From positions 71,545 to 135,544 of the forward strand of contig QFPW01000010.1 in NCBI GenBank assembly GCA_003241785.1: 64,000 bases of DNA, written 5' to 3'. The notes beneath the pieces are model-generated. The model did no database searches. It worked only from the letters and a program-made list of their open reading frames with translations, and had not been told where the DNA came from. Positions 1 to 8,083 of the stretch are shown here, piece after piece; positions within the stretch are counted from its first letter, which is position 1, and each line of letters begins with the position of its first letter. The DNA is from Rhodovulum sulfidophilum. Lineage in GTDB: Bacteria; Pseudomonadota; Alphaproteobacteria; Rhodobacterales; Rhodobacteraceae. The position numbers and the translations under genes were made by a program.

Positions 1-2640
1 GCGCGCGTGATCGTCGCGGAAAAGGACGACATGAACCGCGCGGGCCGCGCCCGGTTTCTGGCGAAGGTGCAGCAGTCGGACGCGGACGCGGTCGTGATCG
101 GGCATTCCGCCTTTGAGCGCATCCCGGTCAGCGACGGGTTCCGCGCCGAATTCGTCGAGCGCGAGCTTGACGAACTCCGTACCGTGCTGTCCGGGCTTGG
201 CGACGAGGGGGCTTCGTCGCGGCGCGCGAAACGCGCCATCGAGAAGGCCATCGAGAAGGCCGAGGTGGCGCTTGAGGAACTGTCGAAGGAGCATGACCAC
301 GGGATCACCCTCGACGAGCTGGGCGTCGATCTCCTGATCGTGGACGAGGCGCATTTCTTCAAGAACCGCACCCTCAACACCAAGCTGACCGGCGTCGCCG
401 GGATCAATCCGGACGGATCGCGGCGCGCGGATGACATGTTCCTGAAATGTCGTCTGGTGGAGCGCCAGGGCAAGATCGCCGGGCCGGTGATCATGGGCAC
501 GGCGACGCCGATCGCGAACTCCATCGCGGAGGTTCGGACCTTCCTCGACTACCTCGCGGGCGATCTCCTGCGCGATATGGGCATCGGCTCGTTCGACGCC
601 TTCGCGGCGCAGTTCTTCGACGTGGTCGATACGCTCGAGATCACGCCGGACGGCGCCGGCCTGCGTCCGTCTTCGCGGCTCGGCCGCTTCGTCAATCTCC
701 CCGAAATGCTCGCGATCTGGTCCCAGGTCGCCGATGTGAAACTCGAGGGCGACGTTGACCTGCCGCGCCCCGCCGTGGCGGGCGGGCGCAAGCAGATCCT
801 GACGGTCCCGCTCAACGAGGATGCGCGGGTGATCCAGCAATCGCTGGTGACCCGGCTCGAGAGGATCAAGAACGGCGGGGTTCGGCCCGAGGTCGATAAC
901 GCCCTCGCCGTCACGACCGACGGCCGGTTGCTCGCCCTCGATCCCCGCCTGGTCGATCCGATGGCCGAGGGTGGGGCCAAGCTCCCGGTCCTCGCCGAGC
1001 GGATCGCGGCGCATTGGCAGGAGAGCATCGCGATCCGGGGCACGCAGATCGTGTTCATGAACGGCGGCATGCGGCCCTCTCCCCGAACCGGCTTCTGCGC
1101 CTATGACGAGCTGATCGGCCTTCTCGTCGCGGCCGGCATCCCGCGCTCGGAAATCGTCACCTGCCGCGACGAGATCAACACGCCCGCCAAGGAGGCGAAG
1201 GTTCACGCCGACCTCCGCGCCGGGCGCAAGCGGGTCTTCATCACCAACGATATCAAGGGCGGCGTCGGCCTCAACATCGCGGAACGCCTGTATGCGAGCT
1301 ACGACGCGGATTATCCGTGGCGTCCGGCCGAAATGATCCAGCGCGACGGCCGGATCATCCGGCAGTCCAACCAGTGCCCGCGCCTGCTCGCGGAGGCGGG
1401 GATGACGCCCGAAGTTCACCAATACTCCCTGCTGACGGTTTCGAGCTTCGATTCCCGGATCGCGCAACTGCTCGCCGCCAAGGCGCGGGTGATCGAGGCG
1501 GTCATGCGCGCGCAAATCGACCAGCGCAGCATGGACGACATTGGATCGATGGAACTGGCCTTCGAGGAAATGAAGGCCATCGCTTCCGGCGAACCCGCGT
1601 TCATGGTGCTCGCCGAGGCCAAGGCCCAGGTCCAGCGGCTCCGCACGCTGCGGACCATGCACGGCAACACCCATCGTCGCCTTGCCCGGCAAATCGACTG
1701 GCTCTCGGACGAGATCACCCGGCACGGCCGCCGCGCGACCTACCTTGAGCGGGACCGCGCCACGGCGACCGCCAACGCCGGGGTCGGCCTCCTGATCGGG
1801 GGCAAGCCGGTCGCGGAAGGCCTGTCGGGCGCCGACGAGGCCGGGGAGCAGAGCGAGGTCAACCGCGTCTTCGGCCGGGCGCTCGATCGGGCTAAGGCCG
1901 CGGTCCGGAGCGAGCACGATCGCCCGGTCCGCTTCGCGCATCTGCGCGGCTTTGACCTGATCCTCGCCGCCGAAGCCGAGTTCTTCTCCTTCAAATACGT
2001 AATCCGGCTCGCATCCGGCGCGGGCCTTTCCGTCGAGCCGGGCAAGATGGTGCCGGGCGCCGTGCTGCGCGCGATCCACGGCACCATCGACCAGATCGAG
2101 GATCGTATCGCCCGGTCCCGCCGGATCGTGGCCTCGGCGGAAGCCGAGATCGCGGAGTCCCGCGCGCGCCGCGGGGAGACGTTCCCCCATGGCGCGGCGC
2201 TCGCGGAGATCGAAGATATTCACGACGAGATCGAGGCGCATATGGTGCGCGCACCCGAGCAGCGGGATCGCGGCCTGCTCGACGCGGCCGTGGCCCGGTT
2301 CAAGGCGCTCGGCAAGGCGAGCGAGACCACGACGCAGCACAGCGGCCCGGCGCGCAAGATCGTCGCCGCCGAAAGCGTCGTCGCGCGTATCCTCGCGGAA
2401 GCGAAAGCCGCCGCCGGGCAGGGGACGGGCGGGGATCGCCCCGGGCCCCCGGAGCCGCCGGTGCCGGCCCTCCCGGCCGCCGCGCCCGTCGCCGCGCAAT
2501 CGGCGGCGGCGTCTTCTCCCGAGACGCCGCGGGTGTCAGAGGCGGTCCAGGCCAGGTCGCGTCCGGCTGAGAAGCGGACGAGCAACCCGCGCCCGGCGGC
2601 CGACCCACGCCAACTGTCGCTGCTCGATGCGTTCTTCTGA
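1..2640 (+). CDS. DarB-like methyltransferase-helicase, C-terminal part (5' truncated by window)
   Basis: The frame is open from the first base, so the protein starts upstream; the first GTG (base 7) is internal. What is visible is a superfamily 2 helicase: a DEAH box at 343-354, a motif III-like GTATP at 496-510, and a motif V/VI block (GGVGLN near 1258, QRDGRIIRQ at 1339-1365). A charged coiled-coil-like region and a Pro/Ala-rich linker follow. The last residues read QLSLLDAFF, which resembles a beta-clamp binding motif. In known relatives (phage P1 DarB, plasmid N12-class methylases) an adenine methyltransferase lies N-terminal and the protein protects incoming DNA from restriction. That domain is outside this window, so the role is inferred from family resemblance. 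Confidence 0.75.
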   Translation, partial: ARVIVAEKDDMNRAGRARFLAKVQQSDADAVVIGHSAFERIPVSDGFRAEFVERELDELRTVLSGLGDEGASSRRAKRAIEKAIEKAEVALEELSKEHDHGITLDELGVDLLIVDEAHFFKNRTLNTKLTGVAGINPDGSRRADDMFLKCRLVERQGKIAGPVIMGTATPIANSIAEVRTFLDYLAGDLLRDMGIGSFDAFAAQFFDVVDTLEITPDGAGLRPSSRLGRFVNLPEMLAIWSQVADVKLEGDVDLPRPAVAGGRKQILTVPLNEDARVIQQSLVTRLERIKNGGVRPEVDNALAVTTDGRLLALDPRLVDPMAEGGAKLPVLAERIAAHWQESIAIRGTQIVFMNGGMRPSPRTGFCAYDELIGLLVAAGIPRSEIVTCRDEINTPAKEAKVHADLRAGRKRVFITNDIKGGVGLNIAERLYASYDADYPWRPAEMIQRDGRIIRQSNQCPRLLAEAGMTPEVHQYSLLTVSSFDSRIAQLLAAKARVIEAVMRAQIDQRSMDDIGSMELAFEEMKAIASGEPAFMVLAEAKAQVQRLRTLRTMHGNTHRRLARQIDWLSDEITRHGRRATYLERDRATATANAGVGLLIGGKPVAEGLSGADEAGEQSEVNRVFGRALDRAKAAVRSEHDRPVRFAHLRGFDLILAAEAEFFSFKYVIRLASGAGLSVEPGKMVPGAVLRAIHGTIDQIEDRIARSRRIVASAEAEIAESRARRGETFPHGAALAEIEDIHDEIEAHMVRAPEQRDRGLLDAAVARFKALGKASETTTQHSGPARKIVAAESVVARILAEAKAAAGQGTGGDRPGPPEPPVPALPAAAPVAAQSAAASSPETPRVSEAVQARSRPAEKRTSNPRPAADPRQLSLLDAFF

Positions 2641-2811
2641 ACGACGGCTGAAATCCGGCGCGCCCCGGCGAACGACGCGGGCGCGCTACCTGAGTACCGT
2701 AATTGACGGTTTTCGCGCGCGGCGTATTCGCATCAACTTTCTTTGCTTGACGCCTTCTTTTGAGCAGGGAGCGGGCTCGCGAGAGGCGAAAGGTCTCGCG
2801 TGACCTCGGGG

Positions 2812-2848
2812 TTGACACCGCGGACACGGGCCAGCATTGTTCTACTAT
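2812..2848 (+). promoter_or_regulatory. possible promoter of the small-gene cluster
   Basis: TTGACA at 2812-2817 is followed after 17 bases by CATTGT (3 of 6 matches to TATAAT), with a TACTAT further down at 2843-2848. An inverted repeat, CGCGAGA/TCTCGCG, lies just upstream at 2778-2800. It precedes the gene at 2879. The -35 is perfect but the -10 is weak. Confidence 0.3.
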
Positions 2849-2878
2849 AGATTGCTTTAATAATCGCCAAAGGATTCG

Positions 2879-3139
2879 ATGCGCCGATTTGAACGTCCCA
2901 AGGTCCTCGCGGATATTTGCCGCCTGGCGGCTTCACGATGCCAGAGCGACGCGGCCATGTATCGGCAACTCGCATCCATGCCTCCCGTCGAGGGTTACGA
3001 AGGTCCGCTTGGCACCGACGCCGCGCGTCTGGCGCGGGAGTTCGAGGGTCAGGCGCGGGAAGCCCTTGAGCTGGCCGACGTGTTCGACAGGGCGCGTTCG
3101 TTCAGCGTGGAACTCCGACCGGAGCCGGATGCGCGGTAG
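2879..3139 (+). CDS. small hypothetical protein, 86 aa
   Basis: The ATG is preceded by an AAAGGA-type ribosome binding site at about 2869-2874. The protein is short, charged and soluble, rich in Ala, Arg and Glu, with predicted helices and no membrane segment or recognisable motif. It is the first of a series of small plus-strand genes after the helicase and could be read from the candidate promoter at 2812. I do not recognise the family and assign no function. Confidence 0.55.
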   Translation: MRRFERPKVLADICRLAASRCQSDAAMYRQLASMPPVEGYEGPLGTDAARLAREFEGQAREALELADVFDRARSFSVELRPEPDAR

Positions 3140-3293
3140 CAGCGCGGTCTCCGCCGCGATCCCAGGGGTGGGATAAAAACGGAGACTCGGTAAATATCTC
3201 ATACTTTCTAGACGCTTAGTCGGTTCACGTCCGCCGCCGTGTTATGATCGGTCCAGAAGCTCCCTGACGGATCAACAGACGATGGAGGTCGGC

Positions 3294-3749
3294 ATGACGG
3301 GCTATTCCGTCGTTGATGTTTCCACCTACCCCAACCGCTTCGTCCTCGCCGTGGCCTCGGAACGCGGCGCGCAGCTCTTCGCGTGCCGCCTCGGCGACGG
3401 CGAAGGGCTGCCCTCTCTGTCCTACGTCCCCGGCGGAGGCTTCGGTCTGCCGGATGCCGCCCCCGAACTGCGCGCGGCGGCACGCGTGCAGATGCTGCAC
3501 GATGAGATCAGCCGCGAGATCGCCAGCGAGCGATGGGCCAATCCCGAGGCGCGGGCGAAATGGCTTGCCTTCCGGTTCGAGGATGGCACCGTGCGCGCCT
3601 ACCTCGAGCACAATCTTACCGTGGTCAGGCGCTGCGCGGCCGATCCGGCCCTGGTCGATGTGATCGAGATCTACGGCGAGATGCCGAACGGCCGGGAGCT
3701 GTTCGACCTCTGGCGCTCGATCCCGCGCGATCCGGGGGCACAGGCATGA
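3294..3749 (+). CDS. hypothetical protein, 151 aa
   Basis: I chose ATG 3294 over ATG 3282 because the GGAGG at 3285-3289 lies between them at proper spacing for the second. An extended -10 (TGTTATGAT, 3240-3248) upstream could serve as promoter. The protein is soluble: an N-terminal beta-rich half and a helical middle (about residues 60-85) with no membrane segment. The stop overlaps the next start (ATGA at 3746-3749), so the two are translationally coupled. I do not recognise the family. Confidence 0.6.
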   Translation: MTGYSVVDVSTYPNRFVLAVASERGAQLFACRLGDGEGLPSLSYVPGGGFGLPDAAPELRAAARVQMLHDEISREIASERWANPEARAKWLAFRFEDGTVRAYLEHNLTVVRRCAADPALVDVIEIYGEMPNGRELFDLWRSIPRDPGAQA

Positions 3750-3955
3750 CCCCGATCAAGCCACATGAGCTGCGCCATGCCACCCGCTGCGACGGCGGCC
3801 AAGAGCAACCCACGGGCGGGGCCGGCTATTACCGCGTGGTCGCCGAGGACAGCGGGCCGGGTCTCTCCGCTCCGGCGCGCAACATCGTCGCGCGGATGGC
3901 GCTCGTCGAGCTAAGACGGATCTGTGCGAATATATCGGGCAGATCGCGAACATGA
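3746..3955 (+). CDS. small hypothetical protein, 69 aa, coupled to upstream gene
   Basis: The ATG at 3746 overlaps the previous stop codon in an ATGA arrangement, the main reason for calling it. The product is 69 residues, soluble, with a Gly/Arg-rich C-terminus and no known motif. No independent ribosome binding site is needed if it is coupled. A longer form starting at 3533 in the same frame would run wholly inside the upstream gene and is rejected. Function unknown. Confidence 0.45.
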   Translation: MTPIKPHELRHATRCDGGQEQPTGGAGYYRVVAEDSGPGLSAPARNIVARMALVELRRICANISGRSRT

Positions 3956-4113
3956 CGCGGGAGACAGCGGCGGCTTCGCGACCCGATCGAGATAGCCAAT
4001 TGACGATAATGGCACTGAGAGGTCAGATTGAGCGGACATCAGGGCGCGGTGGCGCCTGTTCGTCATCAAAAGCCAAATGTTCAGGATCTATACTCGACCA
4101 GGAGGCCGCGTAC

Positions 4114-4377
4114 ATGAGTGAGAGCTTCGAACAAGCTTCGGCGCCGCGTTCTTCGGCGCCGCGTTGGAGCGCCGTCGCGACCTATCGCACCGACAACGGG
4201 CCGGTGGACGTCACCTACGAGTTCAAGGACCTGTTCGAGCTTCACACGCTGATCGCACGCGGACCGGACCAGCGGGCACTGTGCGATATCCAGGTGACCG
4301 CGCTTTTGGGAGACGGGGAAGGCGCCGTCTTTCTCGTCGCGCAGGACCCGCTCTCGGGCTGGTCTGATCCCGGCTGA
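4114..4377 (+). CDS. small hypothetical protein, 87 aa
   Basis: ATG 4114 has a GGAGG at 4101-4105. The frame is open further upstream to 3952 but those starts lack a ribosome binding site and add low-complexity sequence. After a Ser/Ala-rich N-terminus with a repeated SSAPR stretch the protein has a compact, beta-rich 60-residue region (RWSAVATYRT ... LLGDGEGAVFLV). No family recognised. It lies 19 bases before the next small gene, probably in one transcript. Confidence 0.5.
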   Translation: MSESFEQASAPRSSAPRWSAVATYRTDNGPVDVTYEFKDLFELHTLIARGPDQRALCDIQVTALLGDGEGAVFLVAQDPLSGWSDPG

Positions 4378-4396
4378 CCCCGCATCGGAGACGAAC

Positions 4397-4669
4397 ATGG
4401 CAGATCCGCCCTATCTTCGCCTGGTCCACGACAAGTCCGCCCCGCCGGAGGCGGCGACCGCGCGCCCAAAACGGCGGCGGCGTGCCAAGGCGTCGGTCCC
4501 TTCGGACCCCGCCAGTCATGCCGCGGAGCTCGCGGCGCTGCGCAAGAGGCTGAGCGAGCTCGAGCGGGAGAGCCTGCGGGACAACCACGTCATCTGCGCC
4601 GCCGTCTTCCTCATGTCCTGCGCGTATTTCGGGTTCGTCGTCTGGCAGCACGTCGCCGCGATGCCGTAG
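4397..4669 (+). CDS. small C-terminally anchored membrane protein, 90 aa
   Basis: ATG 4397 follows GGAG at 4387-4390. Residues 24-30 form a basic cluster (RPKRRRR), residues 40-60 a charged helix that may form a coiled coil, and residues 66-88 one hydrophobic membrane segment close to the C-terminus. This is the shape of a tail-anchored protein with a cytoplasmic basic domain. The next gene starts 12 bases downstream, so they are probably cotranscribed. Function unknown. Confidence 0.55.
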   Translation: MADPPYLRLVHDKSAPPEAATARPKRRRRAKASVPSDPASHAAELAALRKRLSELERESLRDNHVICAAVFLMSCAYFGFVVWQHVAAMP

Positions 4670-4681
4670 GAGCAGGCTGTC

Positions 4682-5074
4682 TTGAGCGAGGACCCGATCG
4701 ACGGACATGTTGGTAAAAGGATGCGATCTCGCCGCGAGGCGATCGGGATGTCCACCTACCAGCTCGGAAAGCTGATCGGGGTGACGTATTCCCAGATTCA
4801 GAAATACGAGAAGTCCGAGAACCGCGTCGGCGCTGGCCGGCTCTATGAGATCGCTTGCCACCTCCGGGTCCCCGTCCGCTTCTTCTTCGAGGGGCTCGAG
4901 GAAGAAGCCGATCAGGATCGGGACGATCTTCTTCTGTTCTTCTCCGACATCCGAGACGCGCCGCTGCGCGAGGCCGTGCTTGGGCTGGTCCGCGAGATTG
5001 CACTGCGAGAGGAAAGAAAAGCGGCGGTCGCCCGGGCGCGGTCCTTCGGCCGCAAGCGCGGGCTCGGCTTGTAG
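4682..5074 (+). CDS. XRE-family transcriptional regulator, 130 aa
   Basis: An N-terminal HTH_3 domain occupies about residues 9-65: the RMRSRREAIGMSTYQLGKLIGVTYSQIQKYE stretch (shown here by its ends) has the helix-turn-helix spacing of Cro/CI repressors. The C-terminal half is acidic then basic (FGRKRGLGL end) and resembles the small alphaproteobacterial regulators with a single HTH. Start is a TTG at 4682 with AGGAG nine bases before it; no ATG gives the full HTH. It probably regulates nearby accessory genes or the adjacent toxin-antitoxin pair; this is inferred from position only. Confidence 0.8.
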   Translation: MSEDPIDGHVGKRMRSRREAIGMSTYQLGKLIGVTYSQIQKYEKSENRVGAGRLYEIACHLRVPVRFFFEGLEEEADQDRDDLLLFFSDIRDAPLREAVLGLVREIALREERKAAVARARSFGRKRGLGL

Positions 5075-5092
5075 GCGGCCGCGCCACGCGTC

Positions 5093-5138
5093 TTGCGCCT
5101 GACAAGCAAACCCAATATATGACTACCAGTGGTCATAT
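5093..5138 (+). promoter_or_regulatory. promoter and operator of the phd-PIN toxin-antitoxin operon
   Basis: TTGCGC (5093-5098), 17 bases, TATATG (5116-5121) form a good promoter. An inverted repeat with 7-base arms, ATATGAC/GTCATAT, at 5117-5138 overlaps the -10. Antitoxins of this family bind such palindromes to repress their own operon, so this is the expected autoregulatory site. Confidence 0.6.
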
Positions 5139-5151
5139 CAGGCGTATCACG

Positions 5152-5403
5152 ATGAAGGAAGTCCAGCTCAAGGACGCGAAGGCGACGCTTTCCGCCGTGG
5201 TCGATCGGGCAGTCGCCGGCGAGCCGACCGTCATCACCCGCCATGGCCGCAAGGAAGCCGTGCTCGTCTCCTTCGACGAATGGGAGCGTCTCTCGAAGGT
5301 GCCGAGCTTCGCGGATCTGCTTTTGTCCTTTCCGGGCGAGCCGGGCGATATTCCCGAGCGGTCGCGCAAGCCCGCCCGTGCCCTGCGAGATGCCGGCCTC
5401 TAA
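5152..5403 (+). CDS. Phd/YefM-family antitoxin, 83 aa
   Basis: The N-terminal 50 residues match the Phd/YefM DNA-binding fold: KDAKATLSAVVDRAV, then the turn GEPTVITRHGR, then AVLVSFDEWERL. The remaining tail (to residue 83) would wrap the toxin. Start ATG 5152 has no strong ribosome binding site; an alternative ATG at 5119 sits inside the operator and is less likely. The toxin gene begins 10 bases after the stop. In this family the antitoxin both neutralises the PIN toxin and represses the operon. Confidence 0.85.
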   Translation: MKEVQLKDAKATLSAVVDRAVAGEPTVITRHGRKEAVLVSFDEWERLSKVPSFADLLLSFPGEPGDIPERSRKPARALRDAGL

Positions 5404-5413
5404 ACTAAACCCC

Positions 5414-5851
5414 ATGTACCTGCTCGACACCAACATCGTCTCGGCCGACGCGCCGACAAAGCATAGGATCGGCGTAGAGGCGTTCGCAGCGTGGATACGA
5501 GCCAATGGCGAGCGCCTCTATCTTTCGTCGATCACGATCGCCGAGATCGAGGCGGGCATTGCCCGTGCCGTCAGGATCGGTGCAACGACCAAGGCTGAGC
5601 GGCTGCGGCGCTGGCTCGCGGCGGTCGAGCACTTCTACGCCGGCCGCATCCTCCCCTTCGGCGTAGAGGAGGCGCGCGAGGCCGGCGCGATCATTGACAG
5701 GGCGCGGGCGCACGATCCCGGATTTGAGGACATCGCGATCGCTGCCACGGCGGCGGCGCACGGCATGATGGTCCTGACGGCGAACGAGCGCCACTTCGCG
5801 CCGCTCGGCGTGCCGGTCGCCAATCCGCTGAAGGAACTGCCCGCCGGCTGA
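5414..5851 (+). CDS. PIN-domain (VapC-type) toxin, 145 aa
   Basis: The protein starts MYLLDTNIV, with the first catalytic Asp at residue 5; a conserved Glu lies in TIAEIEAG near residue 43, and the C-terminal acidic residues in GFEDIAIAATA followed by VLTANERHF. This is the complete PIN four-acid pattern of VapC-like ribonucleases, which cut tRNA or rRNA in a metal-dependent way. Pairing with a Phd-type antitoxin immediately upstream is common. It likely stabilises the element by post-segregational killing. Confidence 0.88.
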   Translation: MYLLDTNIVSADAPTKHRIGVEAFAAWIRANGERLYLSSITIAEIEAGIARAVRIGATTKAERLRRWLAAVEHFYAGRILPFGVEEAREAGAIIDRARAHDPGFEDIAIAATAAAHGMMVLTANERHFAPLGVPVANPLKELPAG

Positions 5852-5941
5852 ACATGCTTCCGGCGAACAGAGACGGGCAAGCCCTGGCCGGGCGTACCAA
5901 ATCGCCTGCGAAATCCGCGGCGGCGGCCCTGTCGGCCGCCG

Positions 5942-6271
5942 TCACGCATAGATCGGCTTCGGCGCGGCCTTGATCCATTCCTGGACGATCGTCCAGCCAA
6001 GCGTGATCGAGACATAGAGCGCGAAGCCGATGCCGACCGCGACCATCACGCGCTCGAAGGCGTTGAGCGGCTTGGTCATCTCGAAGGGATTGATCAGGAA
6101 GATCACGATGCCGGCGGCGGCGAGCAGCTTGAACGGCTGCTGATCGGACCAGGCGACGATGTACCAGACGGAGCCGAGGATCACCGCGAGAATGGCGATG
6201 AAGCGCGGGATCGCGTGGCGCGCGGAATGGGGCGCCGTGGCGCGGTCGGGACGGGAATCAACCTCAGGCAT
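5942..6271 (-). CDS. small membrane protein, 109 aa, three predicted segments
   Basis: Minus-strand gene. After a 20-residue polar N-terminus there are three hydrophobic stretches, about residues 23-41, 48-62 and 74-98. It ends KAAPKPIYA. No signal peptide cleavage site or known family is evident. The gene lies between the plus-strand toxin operon and the HARP-like gene (start at 6973), 24 bases from the latter's stop, so it may be the last gene of that minus-strand group. Function unknown. Confidence 0.55.
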   Translation of the reverse strand: MPEVDSRPDRATAPHSARHAIPRFIAILAVILGSVWYIVAWSDQQPFKLLAAAGIVIFLINPFEMTKPLNAFERVMVAVGIGFALYVSITLGWTIVQEWIKAAPKPIYA

Positions 6272-6295
6272 AAGGATGCTTATGTTGATTCAACT

Positions 6296-6973
6296 CTAGA
6301 ACAACGGGTCGTCGGAACTGATGTCGATGGCCGGACCGGCCCCACGATCCGCCCCCCGCGGTCCGGGAGTATGGTCGATGATCTCCGCGTCCTCCGGCCT
6401 CGCGCCAGCGCGGCCGGCGGTCGCGAGCGGCTCCTCGGCGAGCGCGAGCACCAGGTAGACATTGCAGACCGCCCGGGCGCCCAGCAGGTACGGTCGCCCG
6501 ATATGCGAGATGATGAACGGCTCGCCCTTGAACCGGGTGACGCTATTGACCGGGTAGTTGCTCCGCCGCGCCTCGGGGATCACGATGCGAAGGTCATCGC
6601 CGTCGCGATGCGCGCCCTCGACGAACCCGTCGTCCCAGGCGTCCTCGACGAGCTTCTGGATCCGGGGGGCGAGCTCGAGAAGCGTCTGCCAGGCATGGAG
6701 CCGGAAATGCCAGACCTTGGTCCGGGCGTTGAAGCGCGCGCCGGGGACGGCGCCGAGCGCGGCCGAAATCTCGCGATCCCATGGACAGCGGACCCGCAGC
6801 TCCGAGGTGTTCTGGTTGACCTTGATCGCGGGGAAGTCCGCGAACAGATCGCGCATCTCCTTCGCCGAGAGCCGTCGCGCCCGCGCCAACTGCTCGCGAC
6901 GATCGTGGCTCGAGATCGCGTCCGCGTCGAGGTCAGGAATGCGAGAGGGAACGCCTGCTCGGTTCTCGGACAT
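6296..6973 (-). CDS. HARP-like domain protein, 225 aa
   Basis: I place the start at ATG 6973 (MSENRAG), which has AAGGA upstream; an ATG at 7009 would overlap the neighbouring gene. Residues about 48-100 read as a compact unit: FPAIKVNQNTSELRVRCPWD, then a GAVPGARFNARTKVWHF motif followed by LHAWQTLLELAP. The pattern of hydrophobic strand, GA(R)-turn and K-x-W-x-F strand resembles the HARP domain of SMARCAL1-type annealing helicases, here without the helicase. The rest is polar, with an acidic DPLF end. It may bind forked or single-stranded DNA; that is inference. Confidence 0.5.
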   Translation of the reverse strand: MSENRAGVPSRIPDLDADAISSHDRREQLARARRLSAKEMRDLFADFPAIKVNQNTSELRVRCPWDREISAALGAVPGARFNARTKVWHFRLHAWQTLLELAPRIQKLVEDAWDDGFVEGAHRDGDDLRIVIPEARRSNYPVNSVTRFKGEPFIISHIGRPYLLGARAVCNVYLVLALAEEPLATAGRAGARPEDAEIIDHTPGPRGADRGAGPAIDISSDDPLF

Positions 6974-7002
6974 ACTACCATCCTTGCTCAAGGCAAGCGA
7001 TC

Positions 7003-7980
7003 TTAGCACGACTGACGCGTTCTTGAAGCAGAATGAGAGTCATTGGCAATCAGCCACTGGAAATATGCGACCGGACTTCGCACCGGAGCATTCGTTTGGC
7101 GCAATCGCGCTTCAAGCCCGCTCAAAGCGCGCCTGGTACGTTCGAGGCCGCGATCGCCAACCACCTTCCGCGCTACCGCGACCGGAATCCCGGCGTCCGC
7201 CGCCGTCTCGACGACAAGTGCGATCTCGCCCGCGTCGCCGGCGGCTCTCTGGTTCGGAGAGTCTGGTTCTGTTTCAGGGCGGACATGGATGTCACACGCG
7301 GAGGACATGGATGGCACCCCGAAGAGCTCGGTCAGACGCGCGACCAGGTTGTTCACCCGCGCGGCCAGCGGTTCGAGCTCGTCGAGGCTCATCCGAGCCT
7401 GCATCCTCACAGGGATGTCCCTCATCAGCGCCATGACCGTCTCGGCGACCTCGGGCAATATATCGTCCCGCTTGAGCACGCCGTCGAGGAAGCTCTTTCC
7501 GGAATAGATGCTCACGCGAGCCTCTTCCCAGCGACGGTCCTCGTCGATCGCCGCCCGCGCACGCGCGCGCAGCTCATCGAACCGCGCGGCGGCTGGCGCG
7601 AGCGACACCCCCTTGCCCGCGTACCAGCGCGTTCCTCCGTGGCGCCGCATGGTCGGACCGTCGCGATGGACCACAAGCCCCTTCGTCACCAGGGAGGTCT
7701 CGATCCGGCTGATCGTCCGCTCGTCCAGTTTCATGGTCCGGGCAACCCTGAGCCGGGACCAGCCGAAGACCGGCTCATGCCCGTCGCGCCAGAACGCTTC
7801 CGGAGTGTTGCGGCACGCCAGACGGAAATAGATCACCTCGGTGGATGTGAGATTAAGGGCGCATTGGAGGATTTCGATCGCGTCGGCCAGTTCCATCCGG
7901 TTCACCTTCGGCGGAAGGCTTTCGAAGCGATCGGCGATCGCTAGCGCCACAAGATGGGCTTCCGTGAGCGTTCTGCTCAT
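7003..7980 (-). CDS. RepC-like replication initiation protein, 325 aa
   Basis: Start ATG 7980 has GGAG upstream. The N-terminal 120 residues resemble the RepC N-terminal domain of alphaproteobacterial plasmids: a helical block, then a winged-helix unit (FGWSRLRVARTMKLDERTISR, given here by its run up to the recognition helix) and VTKGLVVHRDGPTMRRHG. A middle region and a C-terminal helical domain (AVARKVVGDRGLERTRRAL, then SPVAYFQWLI) also match RepC topology. RepC initiates plasmid replication in cis. No repA/repB lie beside it, so it may be a stand-alone initiator or a diverged regulator. Confidence 0.6.
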   Translation of the reverse strand: MSRTLTEAHLVALAIADRFESLPPKVNRMELADAIEILQCALNLTSTEVIYFRLACRNTPEAFWRDGHEPVFGWSRLRVARTMKLDERTISRIETSLVTKGLVVHRDGPTMRRHGGTRWYAGKGVSLAPAAARFDELRARARAAIDEDRRWEEARVSIYSGKSFLDGVLKRDDILPEVAETVMALMRDIPVRMQARMSLDELEPLAARVNNLVARLTELFGVPSMSSACDIHVRPETEPDSPNQRAAGDAGEIALVVETAADAGIPVAVARKVVGDRGLERTRRALSGLEARLRQTNAPVRSPVAYFQWLIANDSHSASRTRQSC

Positions 7981-8049
7981 ATCTGCTCCTTTTTAGGCGA
8001 AATTGTGTCGAATGGCGCACGAGATTGTTCGGCGTGCGCCGTTTTTGAC

Positions 8050-8077
8050 TTGCATTGAATTTGGGAATGACTATAAC
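8050..8077 (+). promoter_or_regulatory. promoter of putative small RNA
   Basis: TTGCAT at 8050-8055, a 16-base spacer, then TATAAC at 8072-8077. It points away from the RepC-like gene and no open frame with a start follows before the terminator at 8224. Confidence 0.5.
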
Positions 8078-8083
8078 CTGATC

